From NCBI RefSeq assembly GCF_040412425.1, contig NC_089744.1, forward strand, positions 29,712,501 through 29,776,500: a DNA stretch of 64,000 nt, read 5' to 3'. This document shows, in pieces, positions 20,857 to 33,066 of this stretch. This DNA is from Macrobrachium rosenbergii (lineage: Eukaryota; Arthropoda; Malacostraca; Decapoda; Palaemonidae). The translations under genes and the position numbers were made by a program. Below the pieces are notes generated by a model. It had not been told where the DNA came from and did not search any database. It worked only from the letters and a program-made list of their open reading frames with translations. Position 1 is the first letter of the stretch. Every line of letters begins with the position of its first letter.

Positions 20857-22572
20857 ATGTCAGATTCCAGTTCATCTAGTATTCGCTTTTGTTCTGAGGA
20901 TTGTAGAACTAGGCTAACTAAACTTTCATATGATTCTCATACAAAATGCACTAAATGTAGGGGGCAAGAATGTAGTAAGGATAATACTTGCATAGAGTGT
21001 CAGGATTGGGAGGATAAGAAATGGAAAACCTTGAAATCTCATCTAGAGAAATTAGAAAGAGATAGGAAGAGGAAAGCAGCCATTAGGGCTGAAAATAGGG
21101 CCAATGCAGATTCCATTCCTTTGGATAATGTAGGGGATAATAGAACTACCACTCCTCCAATTCCTCCTCCTTCTCCTATCCTAAGTCCTCCTACTTTACC
21201 ATCTACTCCTGTTCCAGGTTCCCATGATTCCGCTAGTGCTATTGCCAGCCTTGAACCAAGGTTCGATCAGAAATTTAGTGTACAGTATTATCTAATACTA
21301 TTATGGAAATGGGATCAGCTATTAAATCTCTAATGGAAAAAAAATATGAGTGTTGACAGGGAGGTTGGCAAGGTTTGCCCACGGGCAGTCACCCCCTCTG
21401 TCAGGCCTGTCATGCGCTCCCAGGCTTTGGCTAATAGCCATTGGAAAGGCTTTCCTGTGCATCAACTTTCTTCAGATTCGGAATCTTCCAGTCCGTGCAA
21501 GAAGCTCCCATATCGCTACTCTATTTCTTCATGCCCGCTCAAGGGACATGCGGATCTTGGCGACACCTCTCCCCTGGCTGTCAAGAGGTACAGGGAGACT
21601 AGCCCACAACCTTCCTGCAGTTTAAGTCCAGCCTGATTCTCCTGCTCATTGTCGTCATTTGTTCAGTGACAGTCCTGAGTGCTATAAGTGTTCTAAGCTC
21701 CAAACTTCTTCTGAGCGCCAAGCGCCCACCAGCTCACGCCAGACTTCTGCTGATGAGCGCCTGGCGCCCTCCGTCTCGCGCCAGACTACTGCTGAAGGGC
21801 ACCTGGCGCCCGCCGTCTTGCACCAGACTTCCGCTCTAGAGCACCTGGAGACAACTCCCAAACTTCTGATGCCAACAGCCAAACTCCCAGCTTCTGCTTC
21901 TGGAGCCCATGCACCTTCTCCTGTTAATCCATCTTCCTCATCGGTCCAGGAAGATTCTTTAGCCCACTCAAGCGCCAAGATCCTTTTCTGCTCCAGAGTC
22001 CAAGGATAAATTATTGTCTCCTATCTCTTCAGAGGAGGAAGAGATTGTTAAGGATACAGGTCCCTCTTCTGCTTACTCGTCTCTTCTGCTTTTCCTCCTG
22101 GATAATTTCCCAGATTTCTTCGTGACTGCTTCGCATACTTCTCCAGCTTCTACCTTCCTTATGAAAAAGCATTCGTCGGAAGGTACCAGGTTACCCAAGC
22201 TAGTTCTTTCTCCTCCTCAAAGAAGGCTCCCAAGGAAGTTCATGTCTGGCTGGCCACTAAGAGAGAACAGGGCAAAGTGACATTCACTTTTCCACCCAGC
22301 AAATTGTTGAAGATGAGGTACTCCTATTATGCCACTAGGGGAGCTCCTCCCAAGGGGATTCTCTGGTCTGGTGGATTCAACTCTTAGAACAGCCTTTTCT
22401 TTGGCCAAGATAATGTTTTCCTCAGCTGAACTGGATCACCATATCAAGAATATTTTTAAGGTGTTTGAGATATTTGGTTTCCTTGATTGGGCCATCGGGG
22501 TGCTAGCAAGGAAGATTGAAGACTGTCCTGATATAGCTGAAGATTTTGCCTCCGATTGGCTAGGAGTTCTTT
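20857..22572 (+). pseudogene. DIRS gag-like ORF (A3), 5' part
   Basis: Starts MSDSSSSSIRFCSEDCRTRL. It then has a Cys-rich pair (TKCTKCRGQECSKD and TCIECQDWEDKKW) and a charged helix (LEKLERDRKRKAAIRAENRA) that is coiled-coil-like, then Pro-rich sequence. Frameshifts near 21335, 21640 and 22010 precede the C-terminal gag block (LDNFPDFFVTASH, LKIEDCPDIAEDFASDWLGV). A4 (30985-33050) has the same layout. Function as Gag is inferred from position and the zinc-binding-like Cys pattern. Confidence 0.75.
22569..22572 (+). repeat. CTTT target duplication, left copy
   Basis: CTTT here and at 23629-23632 flank the insertion. Removing the insertion plus one CTTT restores the gag frame seen in A4 (GVLSCSD versus GVLACTD). 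Confidence 0.7.
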
Positions 22573-23628
22573 TGTAATGATATAAAGAAAGATTAAATAG
22601 GGAAGCATAAGAAAAAGAATAAAGAGAGAGAGAAAAAGAATAAAGAGAGAGAACAACAATTAAGCCTTGGTTGTTATGCTTTGCGAGGCTAGAAATGTCA
22701 CGTAAGCTAACCACAGGAAACCGTCTTTATACGAACTCAAAACAGTGAGTGAGTATATCACGCCCAGGGCCATAAAACTGATCATAAAATCTGGAACCTG
22801 TGCCCTTGCGATTCAGCTGACCAAGCATTACCTAGCACCTTGTCAGGAGTTAACATTCCAGACATATCTATAATCCTGCCTTCAATAGGAGGCGTTACAT
22901 GAATTTCCATGAAAATGGACTGGACAAAGTGAAGTAGTTCACCATTTCTCCAATTAGACATTGTAGGGAGGTGCTAGTAACACCTCCTCCTGAGGTCATT
23001 TCCAATCAAGTCCTCTAAGGAGAGATTTTAACAACACCCACAACTGTCCTTCCCAGTCAGGCTGTTCGAGGGGAGGCCTTACAGATAATATCTTCCAATG
23101 AGGTACCTTCAAGGGAGGAGATGGAAGATAGCAAGAAGAACCAGGGGTTCCAGAGCAGAACGAAGCCAGAGAAGAATCATTAGAGTCGATAGTCACCAAT
23201 GCGAGAAGACACAGCACTTCCCCCCAGCTTCCGTGGTCCTAACCAGACTCTGACCGCGGACTCCTTAACCAGATTCTGTCCACAGCTACTTAACCATACT
23301 CTGACCACGGGCTGCTTAACCAGACATAAACTGAACTTCGACTAGCAAGAGTGGTTTTGAAGATAGTAAAACTGTAACCGTAATTGTACTTGTGGATGTA
23401 ATTAACTTTCATCATTAAAGTAAGAAACTACCCATTCGTCTCCATTACGCCTTTCTGAGAGATATCATTACATTTCATTTAAACCCCTTCCTAATAATGA
23501 ACTCGTAAGCTGCTGACTATGGGAAGAGACGCTGTGGACGAATACGTCGCCAACTTAGAAGAAAAAGGCAGGTAAGAAGGAAACAATAATATGTCACACA
23601 AGTTATGAAAATAAACTTGTGCACGACA
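22573..23628 (+). mobile_element. Probable solo LTR inserted in DIRS A3 gag
   Basis: A 1056-bp insertion beginning TGTAATG and ending CGACA (TG..CA ends), with a 4-bp CTTT duplication. An AATAAA signal lies about 15 bases before the end. There is no gag or pol of its own. An 11-bp inverted match (22573-22583 with 23462-23472) raises the alternative of a 900-bp LTR plus a stub of internal sequence; a short Met-initiated peptide (MGRDAVDEYVANLEEKGR) lies at 23519-23575. Superfamily unknown; a 4-bp duplication suits Gypsy-type integrases. Confidence 0.55.
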
Positions 23629-23855
23629 CTTTCATGCTCAGACAGAGCAATTAGAGGTGGCTCTTTAGAACTCGCCTCCCTATTTTCTATGGGCATCCTT
23701 AAGAAGAGGGAGCTCTGGTACAATAATATGTCACACAAGTTATGAAAATAAACTTGTGCACGACACTTTCATGCTCAGACAGAGCAATTAGAGGTGGCTC
23801 TTTAGAACTCGCCTCCCTATTTTCTATGGGCATCCTTAAGAAGAGGGAGCTCTGG
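23583..23855 (+). repeat. Exact 137-bp tandem duplication
   Basis: Copies at 23583-23719 and 23720-23855 read the same. Each includes the tail of the LTR-like insertion, CTTT and the following gag segment (CSDRAIRGGSLELASLFSMG). It therefore arose after the LTR insertion. Near identity implies a recent event, or an assembly artefact. Confidence 0.85.
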
Positions 23856-24831
23856 TGTTCGTTGACCTCAAAAGGAGTCTCACCGACTCAGAAGTCAGCT
23901 CTACTATTCGCTCCTTTAGACAGGTCTCACCTCTTTCCTCAAAACACAGTGAAGGAGAGTCTTTTGGACTTGCAGAGTAAGTCTACCACCAACTTGTTGG
24001 CACAGTCCATTAGACGTCCGAAGGAGCCTGTGCTTTCCACGTCAGGATCGTTCTCCCCTCTACAGTCTCAGCCCTTTCATGGAGGGAAAGCTAAGACCCA
24101 GCCTTGACTTAGATCAAACTTTTGACCTCCTACGAAGTCCATTAAGAGGTCTTCCTTCAAATCCAACCCCAAGAAGTGAGAAGTTAGTCCTCCGTGCCCA
24201 GGTAGGAGCCAGACTTCTACTTTATTGGAAAGAATGGGAGAGCAGAGGAGCAGATCCCTGGGTGATGAAGGTTCTCAAGGAGGGGTACTCCATTCCTTTC
24301 ATAAAGACTCCTCCTTTAGTTACATCTCCAATTGCCTTGACAGCGTACTCAAAAGGTTCCACAAAGTTTTTGGCCCTCTCTCAAGAAGTCGAATCCCTTC
24401 TTTCCAAAGGAGCAGTGGAAGAAGTGCTAGATCCCACTCGGAAAGTTTCTACAATTGCCTTTTCGTGGTACCAAAGGCCTCGGGGGAGCTGGAGGCCCGT
24501 TCTTGATGTCAGCGCCTTGAATGTGTTCATACTGAAGACGAAGTTTTATATGGAGACTGTTCACTCAGTCATGTCCTCAGTACAACAGAGGAACTGGATG
24601 GTCACCCTGGATATGCAGGATGCATATTTTCATGTCCCTGTTCACCCAGACTTAAGAAAATTTCTATGCTTCATTTTTCAGGACAGGATACTGCAGTTCC
24701 TGCCCCTATGCTTTGGCTTATCGACGGCTCCTCAAGTTTTCACACAAGTCCTTGCCCCTCTGGGGAATTGGCTTCACCTTCTGGGAATCAACATCAACTT
24801 ATATCTAGATAATTGGCTTCCCTGCTCGTGA
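23742..24831 (+). pseudogene. DIRS reverse transcriptase (A3)
   Basis: Copies the element's RNA into cDNA when intact. Visible boxes: SWRPVLDVSALN (entry), WMVTLDMQDAYFHVPV (first catalytic Asp, 24600-24642), PLCFGLSTAPQVFTQVLAPL (box B), and YLDN at 24802-24813 in place of the usual YxDD. The frame is broken near 23860-24110 and ends at a TGA at 24829-24831; homology continues in another frame at 24848 (LGILINKKKSLLTPTQEIPY). Dead in this copy. Confidence 0.85.
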
Positions 24832-24847
24832 AAAGTGCGCAGAGGAC

Positions 24848-25611
24848 TTGAGAAGAACTCTTCGCATGACACAGGAGTTAGGCATTCTCATAAACAAAAA
24901 GAAATCCCTTCTGACACCAACTCAGGAGATTCCTTATTTAGGGATGATACTGAACTCTCGGACTTTTCGGGCTTTTCTGTCGCCCAAAAGAGTCGAGAAC
25001 TGCCTTCAGACTGTCAGTCAGTTCCTTGCTTTTCCTTCCTGCTCGGCAGTGCAGTGGATGAGTCTTCTGGGGACCCTCGCTTCAATAGAGCAGTTTGTGA
25101 AATTAGGCAGACTGCACATGAGACCCCTTCAGTTTTTCCTCAAAGCAAACTGGTGCAGAAAGACCCAACCAGACTCCCTCATCTTCCCGATTACGTCGGA
25201 AATCAAAGAGAAAGACTTCAGGAAGGGAAGTCTCTTCTCCCAGTGCACCCAGACCTTCTATTTTATTCAGATGCCTCTGACCTAGGCTGGGGCACCCTTC
25301 TGGACGGCTGGGAAGTCTCCGGAATATGGACTACGGTACAACATAATTCTCACATCAACATAAAGGAACTGAGAGTAATTCACCTGGGCCTTCAGTCCTT
25401 CTCGGATCTGGTCCGTGGCAAGAAGATTGTAGTACATGCAGACAACACCACGGCACTTGCTTACATTTGCAAATGGGGCATTCATTCCTTCTCTCTGTAC
25501 GAGACGGCGAGGGATCTCCTTCTGTGGCTGGAGGAGAACCACGTCACTCTTGTCACCCGGTTCATTCGAGGGAGAATGAACATGATTGTGGACGAATTAA
25601 GCCGCCTCTGA
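24848..25611 (+). pseudogene. DIRS RT thumb and RNase H (A3)
   Basis: The thumb segment (WMSLLGTLASIEQFVKLGRL, LHMRPLQFFLKANW) is at 24848-25200. After a frame change near 25205 comes RNase H: LFYSDASDLGWGTLLDGWEV (first Asp), NIKELRVIHLGLQ (Glu), VVHADNTTALAYI (Asp) and MIVDELSRL (last Asp). All four expected acidic residues are present. RNase H would remove template RNA during cDNA synthesis. Confidence 0.85.
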
Positions 25612-27042
25612 CAGGTCCTTCCAACCAAATGGACCTTAGACCTGATAGTATGTGACAACCTGTGGAAACCATGGGGCAAGCCCACAGTGGATCTTTTCGC
25701 AACGTTGAGAAACCACCATCTTCCCGTCCGTCTTTTGCCCTCCGGTCCCGGATCCTCAAGCATGGAGCACGGACGCCATGCTTTTGGACTGGACAGACTT
25801 AGATGTGTACGCCTTCCCTCCCTTCGGAATGATCAGGGAAGTAATCAACAAGCTGTCGACGCACCAGAACACCTTCATGACCCTAGTAGCCCCATGCTGG
25901 CCGAACAAGGAATGGTTTCCAGACATGATTCGATTCCTGGTAGATTATCCAAGACTCCTTCCACAAAAACGATCTCTGCACAGGCAACCCCACTTTCTCA
26001 GATTCCACCAAGGGTTATCCGCTCTGGCCCTGACAGGCTTCAGACTGTCAAGCGCCTCATCAGAGCAAAAGGTTTTTCGAGACAAGCTGCAGAGGCAATT
26101 GCAAGATGCAGACGAGCTTCTTCTACAAAGCTCTACCAACCAAAATGGGTAGTCTTCAGAAGGTGGTGCAGCCACCATAACATCTCTTTTTCTGAGACAT
26201 CTGTAAGTCAAAATAGCCGACTTTTTGATATTCCTAAAGTCCGTGAGGAAGCTATCGACCTCTACCATCAAAGGGTATAGGCCGATGCTCAGCTCAGTCT
26301 TTAAGCACAGTGGAATGGATCTGTCTTCTAATCAAGATATCAGCAACTTGATCAAATCCTTTGATACGTCCAAGAAAGAAAGTTCTTCCAACGTCTCTTG
26401 GAACTTAGATGTTGTACTGAAGTGGCTTTTACGGCCTCAATTCGAACATCTTTGTTCTGTTTCCCTGAGGAATCTCATGGAAAAGACTCTCTTTTAGTGG
26501 CTCTCACTACTGCCAAACGTATTAGCGAGTTACAGTCAATATACAAAAAAATAGGTTTTGCACAAGAGGATGCAGTCTGCTCTCTTATCTTGGTTTTCTC
26601 ACAAAGAACAAGGACCCTTCCAAACCCTGGCCTAGATCCTTCATCATCAAGAACCTTATGGATATGACCTGAGGAGGAAGAAAGACTCCTCTGTCCAGTG
26701 AGGTGTCTCAGGTACTATCTTCAGAGGACGGAAAAGATAGAGGACTTTCAAGCAACCTCTGATGCTCTGTAAGAAACCCAGTTTGCCCACTCTCCAAAAT
26801 ACCATATCCTTTTTCCCTGAGAGAGTTAATATTAGAAGCCCACTTTCAGATCCAGGTAGAAGCCTTTCCATTACTTAAATTTAAGGCTCACGAAATTAAG
26901 GCAGTCGCAACTTCCCTCTCTTTCAGACACAACTTGTCTCTTTCCATGATCCTACAGTTGACGCTCTGGAGATGCAAGTCCATATTCGCCTCACACTACC
27001 TCAAGGACATAGAAACCGTGTTTGAAATTGTAACACTTTAGG
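25612..27042 (+). pseudogene. DIRS tyrosine recombinase (A3)
   Basis: In DIRS elements this enzyme integrates circular cDNA without target duplication. Visible: LDWTDLDVYAFPPFGMIREV (linker), RLQTVKRLIRAKGFSRQAAE and STKLYQPKW (core-binding domain), and TTAKRISELQS (first catalytic Arg, near 26510). Then comes FKAHEIKAVATSLSFRHNLS near 26880, where the second Arg of the H-x2-R box reads Lys here but Arg in A4, and SHYLKDIE (candidate catalytic Tyr) near 26990. Several frameshifts make it inactive. Confidence 0.8.
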
Positions 27043-27564
27043 ACCTTTATCCGTGGCTGGCGTGGTGCTGGGAGAGAAAGCATAGGGAAACTCTGTTCCT
27101 TTGGTATCCACTCGCCTTGCCTTAAGGTTTTGAGTTGATGGGAAGCCTGGGTGTACATTGTACCTGGAGTACCCACCAGTTTCATTTTTTTTATTGGTAA
27201 TGGTTGGGTTATGGTTTTATTGTGTGGTGTAGGTGACAGTGTTGTCATTTTGTATTCTGGTCTTCGCCCAGGGCAAGGGCATCCTTTAAAACTTTGTCAG
27301 CATATGGTGTACTTCCTCCGCTGCAAAGTTCCCACTAATGTAGGGGCAACCCTTGGCTACACTGCCACGTCCACTACAAGTTGAGAGAAGCGCCGACCAG
27401 AGGCAGATAAGGAAACAACAAACATTTATTCAATGTTAGCAACTTTTGTATTTCAAATTCATTACTTACTTAATGCTTTGGAGTAGAATATGTCCATGCT
27501 CCTTCCCAATGCTTTGGAGTAGAATATGTCCATGCTCTTTCCCACCTCCTAACGATGTGGAATC

Positions 27565-27655
27565 AGCTGTGTAATTACTTGGTATGTTACTTATATAAAA
27601 ATGACATTTTTATGATAAAATAAAGCTTTATATATATTCTATTTACCAAGTAATT
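27565..27655 (+). repeat. Internal complementary region of A3
   Basis: Its two halves complement the extreme left (20511-20550) and extreme right (27850-27909) ends, meeting across a T-tract. This is the DIRS1-type junction template. Confidence 0.75.
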
Positions 27656-27709
27656 ACATGATCGGACCCACCCGCCCTCCCCCATGCATGGAAATTAGAG
27701 CATGAAACA

Positions 27710-27866
27710 AATTGAGCTCTCTGCTGGGTTGTTTCTTCGAGTCCCAGATGGTGGGCGGAACCTTGTCACCTACACACTAACGATAGTAGCGCCACCGCGC
27801 AAATTTTGAATTTTTAAGCTGCCGTAGGTTAGGGAACCAATAGCTATGTAATTACTTGGTATTGGT
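27710..27866 (-). repeat. A3 right inverted terminal repeat
   Basis: Inverse complement of 20530-20690. Confidence 0.85.
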
Positions 27867-27909
27867 AAGTATAAATAAAACTTTATTTTATTATAAAAAG
27901 GTCACTTTT

Positions 27910-29915
27910 GCAGCTCAGGATGCACTTCCAGTATTTACACAAGCTATAACTGGAGTTAAGTTAGAGCAAATTATATATACTTTACATCCTGGAGAACAAG
28001 TAAAGATCTCGTGCACTTGATTGAAGGCTAATTTTATAACAAATCAGGCTTTGTATTTATCTTTTCAGATTGTCATAATAACAGTTATTGTCTTGGATAG
28101 CAACAGTGACAAGTTTTTCCCTGTCAGACACTAATGATAATGGTGCCATTAATACTAGTGAAGAAAAATTTGGTCTTGATGATGTTATGATGTCAGCTGC
28201 AGGGACAGTAATGATGATGCAAATAATGAAAATGATTGATAGTGATATACATGATGATAAGTGATGGCTATTTTACATAATGAAGTAGGGCAACCTTAGT
28301 CATTCCACAAATCATATGCTCATATAAATGTTGAAATATGTTTAGAGTACCAATGTAGCCATTGAAGGAAATGATAAAACAGCCAAAGCTGGGATCAGTA
28401 TTATCCAGTCATTAATTTGTTAGTAACTAAAATCCAACATCTTAAGTAAATGGCAGACACTGTAGAATAATGAGTATCATAGCAACAAATTAAAACATTG
28501 AAAACATATCTTTGTGTTGTTGTTTGTTCTAAAATGAACACCACATTGATATAATATTATCTCATCTTCAAATTGGTTACCATCATTTGGACCCATAAAC
28601 CAGTCCCTGACTGCATAGAAAGCAGAAAACACTTTTACTGTACATTCAGAACATATCTTAAATGTTGTCCAACTTTCAGATCAGCAAAATGTATCAACTA
28701 TCGGAAACAAATAGTTGAAAGAAATTTTGTCAGAATCTTCAGCATTTTGAGCTATCCAATGTACACTATCAAATTTTTAGAGTTGCAGTATATTAAAGAA
28801 GATCCAACACAGTTCCTTTAGAAAAAATCTTTTGGGCCAGACTTGTGAGAGTCAAAAAAGTTAGCTTAGTATTCTGGTTATGCAGGCCTTAATGTTCCCG
28901 AGAGTTATGCTCTGCCAATGCAATTTCAAAAGCTTCATATTTCAGAAGTGTTGTTTAGTAAACACTGTGCAAGTCAGCTAAAATGATCTCACATTGATTA
29001 CCTGTAACAGAAGAAAAGGTTTATGGTTCACCTTCGGATAAAGCAAGGTCAGACTTGTGAATGAAATTATTTTTTGCAGTCTCTTTATAAAAAACGTTGG
29101 TCATATGATTGCACATGTCCAAGTCAGGTGGCATCTTGGCTAGATAATCACTTCTGTTGAGAGGGTGGGTTTAAATTGATGCTGAAATTTCAGCACATTG
29201 CAGTCAACTCAAAAGTTTCAGCACAAGACCATGTATCATATCAATTGTTTTAAACTTCAATCAGTCAAAGATCACTTCCAAAATGTTTTCATCATAAGGG
29301 AACATCAGATAATTTAAATTTTTTCACTAAATGTGTTTGCATTTGCAAATGCACTGGTACTAATTCTTTGTCCTTGAAAGTAGAAGTGTTGTATATGTAA
29401 AATGAAAGCTAGCATGTTGAGGAACATGTTAACTTGCATTTTTTTTTAGAATTTTATCCTTGACCAAAGAACTTTTATCAGCAGATAACTTGAGACATTA
29501 CTGTCGTGTGAAAAGGCTTAAGCTTCCCAAAGCAGTTGTGTAAAACATCAATTTTGTTTACCAGAGTCTTGCATTGTTATGATACAGACAAATATTTTGA
29601 TACAAGTATATAATAATGTGCTAGAATATGTAGCTCTTCAGATGTTCCCCTTTTCCAGATTTACAAATAAGGTTGCCACGATATGAACCATCATTCACCT
29701 CGAAGAATATTGGTCTTTTGCCCCACTCTTCAGTCTGGGTTTTTGGCTTATTATTGCTCTATGGAATTTAAAGTAATATATCTGGAAATTAATTTCTGCC
29801 TCACGGCTGGTTTTTAGTAAACCATATGTAATCAGAAAAAATATATGTAGACTTTTGATGCTTGTATTTAAATTTGCTTGCACTGTCCTTACCTTTGTGT
29901 TTTAATTTTTGACAG
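27910..29915 (+). other. MCRS1 intron, no gene recognised
   Basis: AT-rich. Some stretches (28080-28330, 28570-29400) look like decayed repeat or coding sequence, including an 82-codon open frame at 28573-28821, but no motif is recognisable. The acceptor TTTTTGACAG ends at 29915. Confidence 0.5.
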
Positions 29916-30179
29916 GTACAAGCAGTGCAGGCACGTGCACTTTATAGTAAAGCAGAAGAGGAACTTTTAGGCACTATCAAATCAAACTCAAATCCAAGTT
30001 TGCAAACCTTTGAAACTCATCTTCGAGAAAATCCTCATGTGTTTTTTTCATCTCGCACACCCAAAGCACTGTTAACCCACTGGTTACTACTCAAACAATA
30101 TCACCTTTTACCAGATCAGACTGTACCACCTCTCAGTAAGAGTGGACCAGTCAAGGATTTTTCAGAAGCTGAGCAACAG
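29916..30179 (+). CDS. MCRS1: MCRS1 exon: middle conserved region
   Basis: 264 nt (88 codons, phase 0 at both ends). It encodes VQAVQARALYSKAEEELLGT, ending the MCRS N-terminal domain, then LQTFETHLRENPHVFFSSRT and PKALLTHWLLLKQYHLLPDQ, and ends in the acidic KDFSEAEQQ. It is collinear with the vertebrate protein between the Myb-like region and the coiled coil. Splice sites are GACAG before 29916 and GTAATA from 30180. No stops or shifts, so it is under constraint, unlike the surrounding transposons. Confidence 0.93.
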
Positions 30180-30614
30180 GTAATATACAGGAATTGTATG
30201 ATTACAGTATTATCTATTGATTGTCATTTGTAGATTGCATCTATTTCCATGAAATGGAGACAGAATTTGAAATAGTTTGTATAATACACAGTCAGAGATG
30301 AGTACTAGAAACAAACCATCTTAGACTGTTTTTCTGGATATTTCATTTGTGGTACACAGTTACTATCTTGTTAAGCATTCTTCTGTTATTTTTTATATGG
30401 TATACCCATGTGCTTTTATCCCCATTGATAGAGTTTGAAAGTTTTGAAATTTCTGTACATTACATCTAGCAGGAAAGATGGATGTATCTACTGTACTATA
30501 ATTTTGTCTACTTGTCTCTTTAAATCAAGTGTTTTATTTTGCAGGTTAACACATACATTCATAGTTATGTTACAAATGTATTGTTCAATATAAAAATTTA
30601 TAAGAAACTATAAT
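30180..30614 (+). other. MCRS1 intron before DIRS A4
   Basis: AT-rich, nothing recognised. Confidence 0.6.
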
Positions 30615-30984
30615 TTTATATAAGTAACTTACCAAATAATTACATAGCTATTAGTTTCTACTTTATGTGGTAGCTCAAAATTCAGAATTTGTTGTAGCGC
30701 TCTTTTGTTTTGGGTCTAGGTAGACTGCCCCGCCCACTTAGGGGAAGGATAGGTACAACAGAACTAAAGAGCTCAATTCGTTTCTGCCGATCAGGAACTA
30801 AACATTTGGTTATTGAGCAGCTCTGATTTTTTTTTTTTTTTTTCTCCACCAGATGGTTGCAGATTTTCTTCATTTGGTGAAGTACTCTGCTTTTTGGTAG
30901 TGTGTTACTGTTAGTTAGCTTAGTTAATTCAGGATTTCTAATTGTGACTTTCCTAACTTTGACTATTTTTGCTTGGACTAATCT

Positions 30985-33066
30985 TGTCAGATTCTAGCCT
31001 GTCTAGCGTCAGATACAGTAGTAAAGGCTGTAAGATTAGGTTAACTTCAGCTAAGTATGACAATCATACCGTATGTAGTTCGTGTAGAGAGCAGGTTTGC
31101 TCGCCGGAACTTTGCTGTGACGAATGTAATGACTGGGATAAGGGGAAGTGGAAGACTTTGCATGCACATTCAGAGAAATTGCAGCATGACAGACTAAGAA
31201 AGGCTACTGCTAGGGCTGAAGCGAAGGCTTTTGCTAGTCAGGTTTTGTCCCCGGGAGTTGATGTGGCTGAATTACATGTACCTTCAACACCTGTGACTGC
31301 CTTTTCCTCTATCTCAAGTCTTCCGACTTTATTCCTGTAGCTCCGATTCCTGGCTCCCATTCTTCTGAACCCAAAGCCATTGCCAGCCTAGAAGCACAAG
31401 TTGATGAGAAATTTGATTTGTTGGTGAACACAGTTTCCCAGATTGGGAACTCAGTGCATGTCCATATAGACAAATTTAAGTGTGTTGGTGCAGTGTTAGT
31501 GGAGGGGGTGGCTACTTGTCCCACCGATGCTCCTAGACCAAAGTCCCTACTAAACTCCCTTTGCTCACCTGGGAGGAAGCAAACTGGCAGTCCAAGGGAG
31601 GTCGGTGGGGTTTGCCCATGAGTAGTTGCTTCCTCATCTGAGCCTGTTGTCCACAAATCCCAGGACTCAGAGGACCGCTGTTGGAAAGGCGTCCGCTTGG
31701 ACGTGTACACGTTATCTTCTAGTGACTCGGACTCCAATGGGGTCAAAAAGTGCAGTCGGCGCTTCGCTCAAGTGTTGAGACCATTGAAAAGGCCTGATGC
31801 CTCTGTGGAAGATGACTCTTCCCCTGGCTCGTAAGCAAGCGATGGAAAGGGTACGCAGCCCTCTTTCTTCTTGTAGCTTTTGGGAGTCCCCTCAAGCTCC
31901 TTGCTATCATTCAGTGTCCACCAAGCGCCATAAGTTGGCCAAGAAAGTGTTCGTTAGTCCTGTGTATGGGACATAAAGTGTCTGGCACCAAGAGTCTGAG
32001 AATTTAGTGTACGAGCGCCCAGGAGGTGATCTTTGTGTGTCTGAGCGCCCATCATTTGAACGATCAAAGTCTGAGCACCCTTAATATGATCGTCCAGTGT
32101 CCAAGCGCCCTTCATATGAGTGCCCATTGTCTGCACTTCCAGCTCATGGGTGCCCAATGCCCGAGCACCCCAAGGGTGATTGTGTGTTATATAAACGTTC
32201 AGTATATGGACATCAGATGTTTAAGCTTCCATTGTATGAGCGCCCAGTAGCCGAGTGCCCATTTTATGGGCGCCCAGTGTCCGAGCTTCAGGTATCCGAC
32301 CCTTTAGTGTTTGTGAAGGGTGTAAATGTTAGTAAATGTGCTGGGTCTGATCGGTCCGTGAGTGGGCGCCCAGTGTCCAAGCGTCCAGTATCAGTGGGCG
32401 CTAATGTTGATGTTTGTCCACCTGCCAGTAACCATACGGCATCAAAGGTGGGACTCTCTCTACCTAGCATATCAAGTGCCAGTTCCCCTTTAGTTGAGGA
32501 TCCAACTTTGGCTCTGGTGGCTTAGGTTCCCACAGACCCTCCGATGAAGGAGGAACCTGAGGATGAGGATACACCTATGTTGAACTATTTGGCTCTTTTG
32601 CGGTTCTTCCTGGTGTGTTATCCGGATTTCTTCTCTCCAGCTTGGTTGTTGGAGAAGAGGGATGTTGGACAAGCAGTCTCTTGTTCGCCTCCTCCTTGTC
32701 TGATACGACAGAAGTATGTCTTATGCCATTGGAGAAGCTCCTTCCTTGGGAGTTTCTGCCTCCTCCCAAGGGGACTTATCCATTCTCATCGATGCAACTT
32801 GTTGATCAGCCTTCTCTTCAGCTAGGATCCTTTTTACCACTTCAGAGTTAGATCATCTGCTGGAGGATATTTTTAAGGTCTTCGAGGTCCTGAGTTCCCT
32901 AGACTGGACCATAGAGCGTTGGCAAAAAAGATCGAGAACTGCTCATTGCTTCAGGAGAACTTTGCCGCAGATTGGTTGGGTGTTCTGGCCTGCACGGATA
33001 AAGCAGTGAGAGACAGCACCCATGAGTTGGCCACCATTTTTACGACTTGAATGCTTAAAAAGCATG
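30985..33066 (+). pseudogene. DIRS gag-like ORF (A4)
   Basis: Begins SDSSLSSVRYSSKGCKIRLT, then CSSCREQVC and CCDECNDWDKGKW (same Cys pattern as A3) and LEKLQHDRLRKATARAEAKA-like charged helix. Next is a region of short repeated peptides (31950-32400, with words like ERP, KRP and CPS repeating roughly every 30-36 bp). The C-terminal block (KIENCSLLQENFAADWLGVL, CTDKAVRDSTHELATIF) reaches 33066. Several shifts and stops. It ends where B3 begins. Confidence 0.72.
31960..32400 (+). repeat. Irregular short-period repeat in A4 gag
   Basis: Repeated words of the type GAGCGCCCA and TGTCCGAGC recur at roughly 30-36 bp spacing, giving a proline/arginine-rich repeating peptide in one frame. A related region exists in A3 (21690-21850) and A2 (18170-18350). 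Confidence 0.6.

Larger units (their letters stand above)
20511..27909 (+). mobile_element. DIRS family A, element A3: near full-length, 7.4 kb
   Basis: Bounded by T-tracts at 20510-20514 and 27906-27909. Left (20530-20690) and right (27710-27866) terminal repeats are inverted complements, and an internal complementary region lies at 27565-27655. The order is gag, RT, RNase H, tyrosine recombinase, as in DIRS1-like elements. It is disrupted by an LTR-like insertion (22573-23628), a 137-bp tandem duplication and several frameshifts. It sits in the MCRS1 intron in sense orientation. Confidence 0.9.

Noticed and set aside
22573..23472. Complete DNA transposon with 11-bp inverted ends
   Set aside because: The target duplication lies at 23629-23632, not next to 23472, so the inner inverted match is not the insertion boundary.
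28573..28821. 82-codon frame as a host exon
   Set aside because: No splice sites at sensible phase, no motif, and MCRS1 joins in phase without it.
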